In this document: piece by piece, positions 5,891 to 6,628 of the stretch | Layout: each line of letters starts with the position of its first letter | How positions within the stretch are numbered: position 1 is the stretch's first letter | Source: JAJRXG01 sp047634015 | Lineage (GTDB): Bacteria; Bacteroidota; Bacteroidia; Chitinophagales; Saprospiraceae | Direction: 5' to 3' | DNA length: 6,628 bases | Assembly: GCA_047634015.1 (NCBI GenBank) | Contig: JBLIDB010000256.1 | Location: 1 to 6,628, forward strand | The notes under the pieces: model-generated | The model's database searches: none | What the model saw: the letters and a program-made list of their open reading frames with translations, nothing else | What the model was told of the DNA's origin: nothing | Made by a program: the position numbers and the translations under genes

Positions 5891-6628
5891 ATGAGGATGA
5901 ATTTATGGAATGAAACAAAATCAATACCGATAAGCCGCCATATGGTTTGGGAGGCTTATCAAAAAGTGCGTTCTAAACAAGGGAGTGCAGGAGTTGATGG
6001 ATTGAGTATGCAAGAATATGATACCAATCGTAGAAAACACTTTTACAAACTATGGAATCGAATGGCGTCAGGGAGTTATTTCCCACCACCAGTCAAAGCA
6101 GTAGAGATACTCAAGAAAGACGGAAGTGTCCGAAAATTGGGAATACCTACAATCAGTGACAGGGTTTTACAAATGGTGGTCAAGATGTTTATAGAGCCGA
6201 GATTAGAAGCAGTATTCAGTTCAAACTCTTATGGTTATCGACCGAAAAAGAATGCCCATCAGGCATTGTCAAAAGTTCGAGAAAACTGTTGGAAACAAGA
6301 CTGGGTAATAGACCTTGACATCAAAGGATTCTTTGACAATATCGACCACAACAAACTGATGCTTGCTGTAGAGCAACATGTACCTGAAAATTGGGTAAAA
6401 CGCTACATTAAAAGATGGTTAGAATCACCCGTTTTTACAAGGTCTGGAGAATTAATCCAAAAGCAAGGAAAAGGCACACCACAAGGAGGGGTAATAAGTC
6501 CTTTATTGGCAAACCTGTTTCTACATTACGCTTTTGACAAATGGTTAGAGAAAGTAGATAAAAGTGTAGAATTTAGTCGTTATGCCGATGACGTAATTAT
6601 ACATTGTAAAAGCAAAGTTCACGCAGAA
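5891..6628 (+). CDS. Group II intron reverse transcriptase/maturase, N-terminal part
   Basis: 246 codons are visible, open to the right edge. An in-frame TAA at 5888-5890 directly precedes ATG 5891; ATG 5897 (MNLWNE) is an equally good start, and neither has a well-placed ribosome binding site. Sequence blocks in order: VWEAYQKVRSKQGSAGVDG (19-37), VKAVEILKKDGSVRKLGIPT (68-87) with ISDRVLQ, SYGYRP (113-118), DLDIKGFFDNID (141-152) with catalytic Asp143, GTPQGGVISPLLANLFL (195-211), and YADD (231-234) with the other two catalytic aspartates. This covers RT blocks up to motif 5. The thumb, maturase (X) domain and any endonuclease domain are beyond the window. The protein helps its intron splice and copies it into DNA during retrohoming. 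No stop or frameshift is present in the visible part, so it may be active. Confidence 0.95.
   Translation, partial: MRMNLWNETKSIPISRHMVWEAYQKVRSKQGSAGVDGLSMQEYDTNRRKHFYKLWNRMASGSYFPPPVKAVEILKKDGSVRKLGIPTISDRVLQMVVKMFIEPRLEAVFSSNSYGYRPKKNAHQALSKVRENCWKQDWVIDLDIKGFFDNIDHNKLMLAVEQHVPENWVKRYIKRWLESPVFTRSGELIQKQGKGTPQGGVISPLLANLFLHYAFDKWLEKVDKSVEFSRYADDVIIHCKSKVHAE

Larger units (their letters stand above)
5347..6628 (+). mobile_element. Group II intron (retroelement), 5' part, cut by window edge
   Basis: The element starts with GTGTGCC at 5347-5353, matching the group II consensus GUGYG. About 544 bases of structured non-coding sequence follow, then an intron-type reverse transcriptase/maturase reading frame in the place expected for domain IV. 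The insertion site is intergenic, in opposite orientation to the DUF5916 gene. Domains V and VI, the 3' splice site and the 3' exon lie beyond the window, so whether the element is complete cannot be judged. Everything visible looks undamaged. I do not assign a structural class. Confidence 0.85.

Overview
The window looks like a piece of a Bacteroidota chromosome, probably a marine or environmental Cytophagia-type lineage. This is an inference from gene content (a planctomycete-type cytochrome c lipoprotein, a DUF5916/CBM9-like outer-membrane protein, small lipoproteins), AT-rich intergenic DNA, and start codons that mostly lack a Shine-Dalgarno sequence. No species can be named from the sequence alone.

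Layout. Positions 1-556 (minus strand) hold the N-terminal part of a PSCyt1/PSCyt2 (DUF1549) cytochrome c lipoprotein that continues off the left edge. A 383-bp divergent intergenic region follows. Next come an AHSA1/SRPBCC-fold protein (940-1371, plus), a decayed TolB/PD40-type beta-propeller gene (about 1434-2110, plus) carrying a nearly perfect 145-bp tandem duplication, and an intact NodB-type polysaccharide deacetylase with an N-terminal export signal (2168-2998, plus). Convergent with the last is a 735-aa secreted CBM9-like/DUF5916 outer-membrane beta-barrel protein (3037-5244, minus). From 5347 to the right edge lies the 5' part of a group II intron: the ribozyme 5' domains, then the N-terminal 246 codons of its reverse transcriptase/maturase with an intact YADD motif.

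How the parts relate. There is no clear multi-gene operon. The deacetylase, the DUF5916 protein and the cytochrome are all predicted to be exported, consistent with cell-envelope or polymer-related roles, but nothing shows that they work together. The two processes visible in the DNA are gene decay (the propeller relic: one duplication, one in-frame stop, at least two frameshifts) and retroelement insertion (the intron sits 102 bp upstream of the DUF5916 start codon, in opposite orientation). I found no evidence of a new defence or other undescribed system. The points most worth a second look are the duplication in the relic and the intron with its candidate exon-binding pairings.
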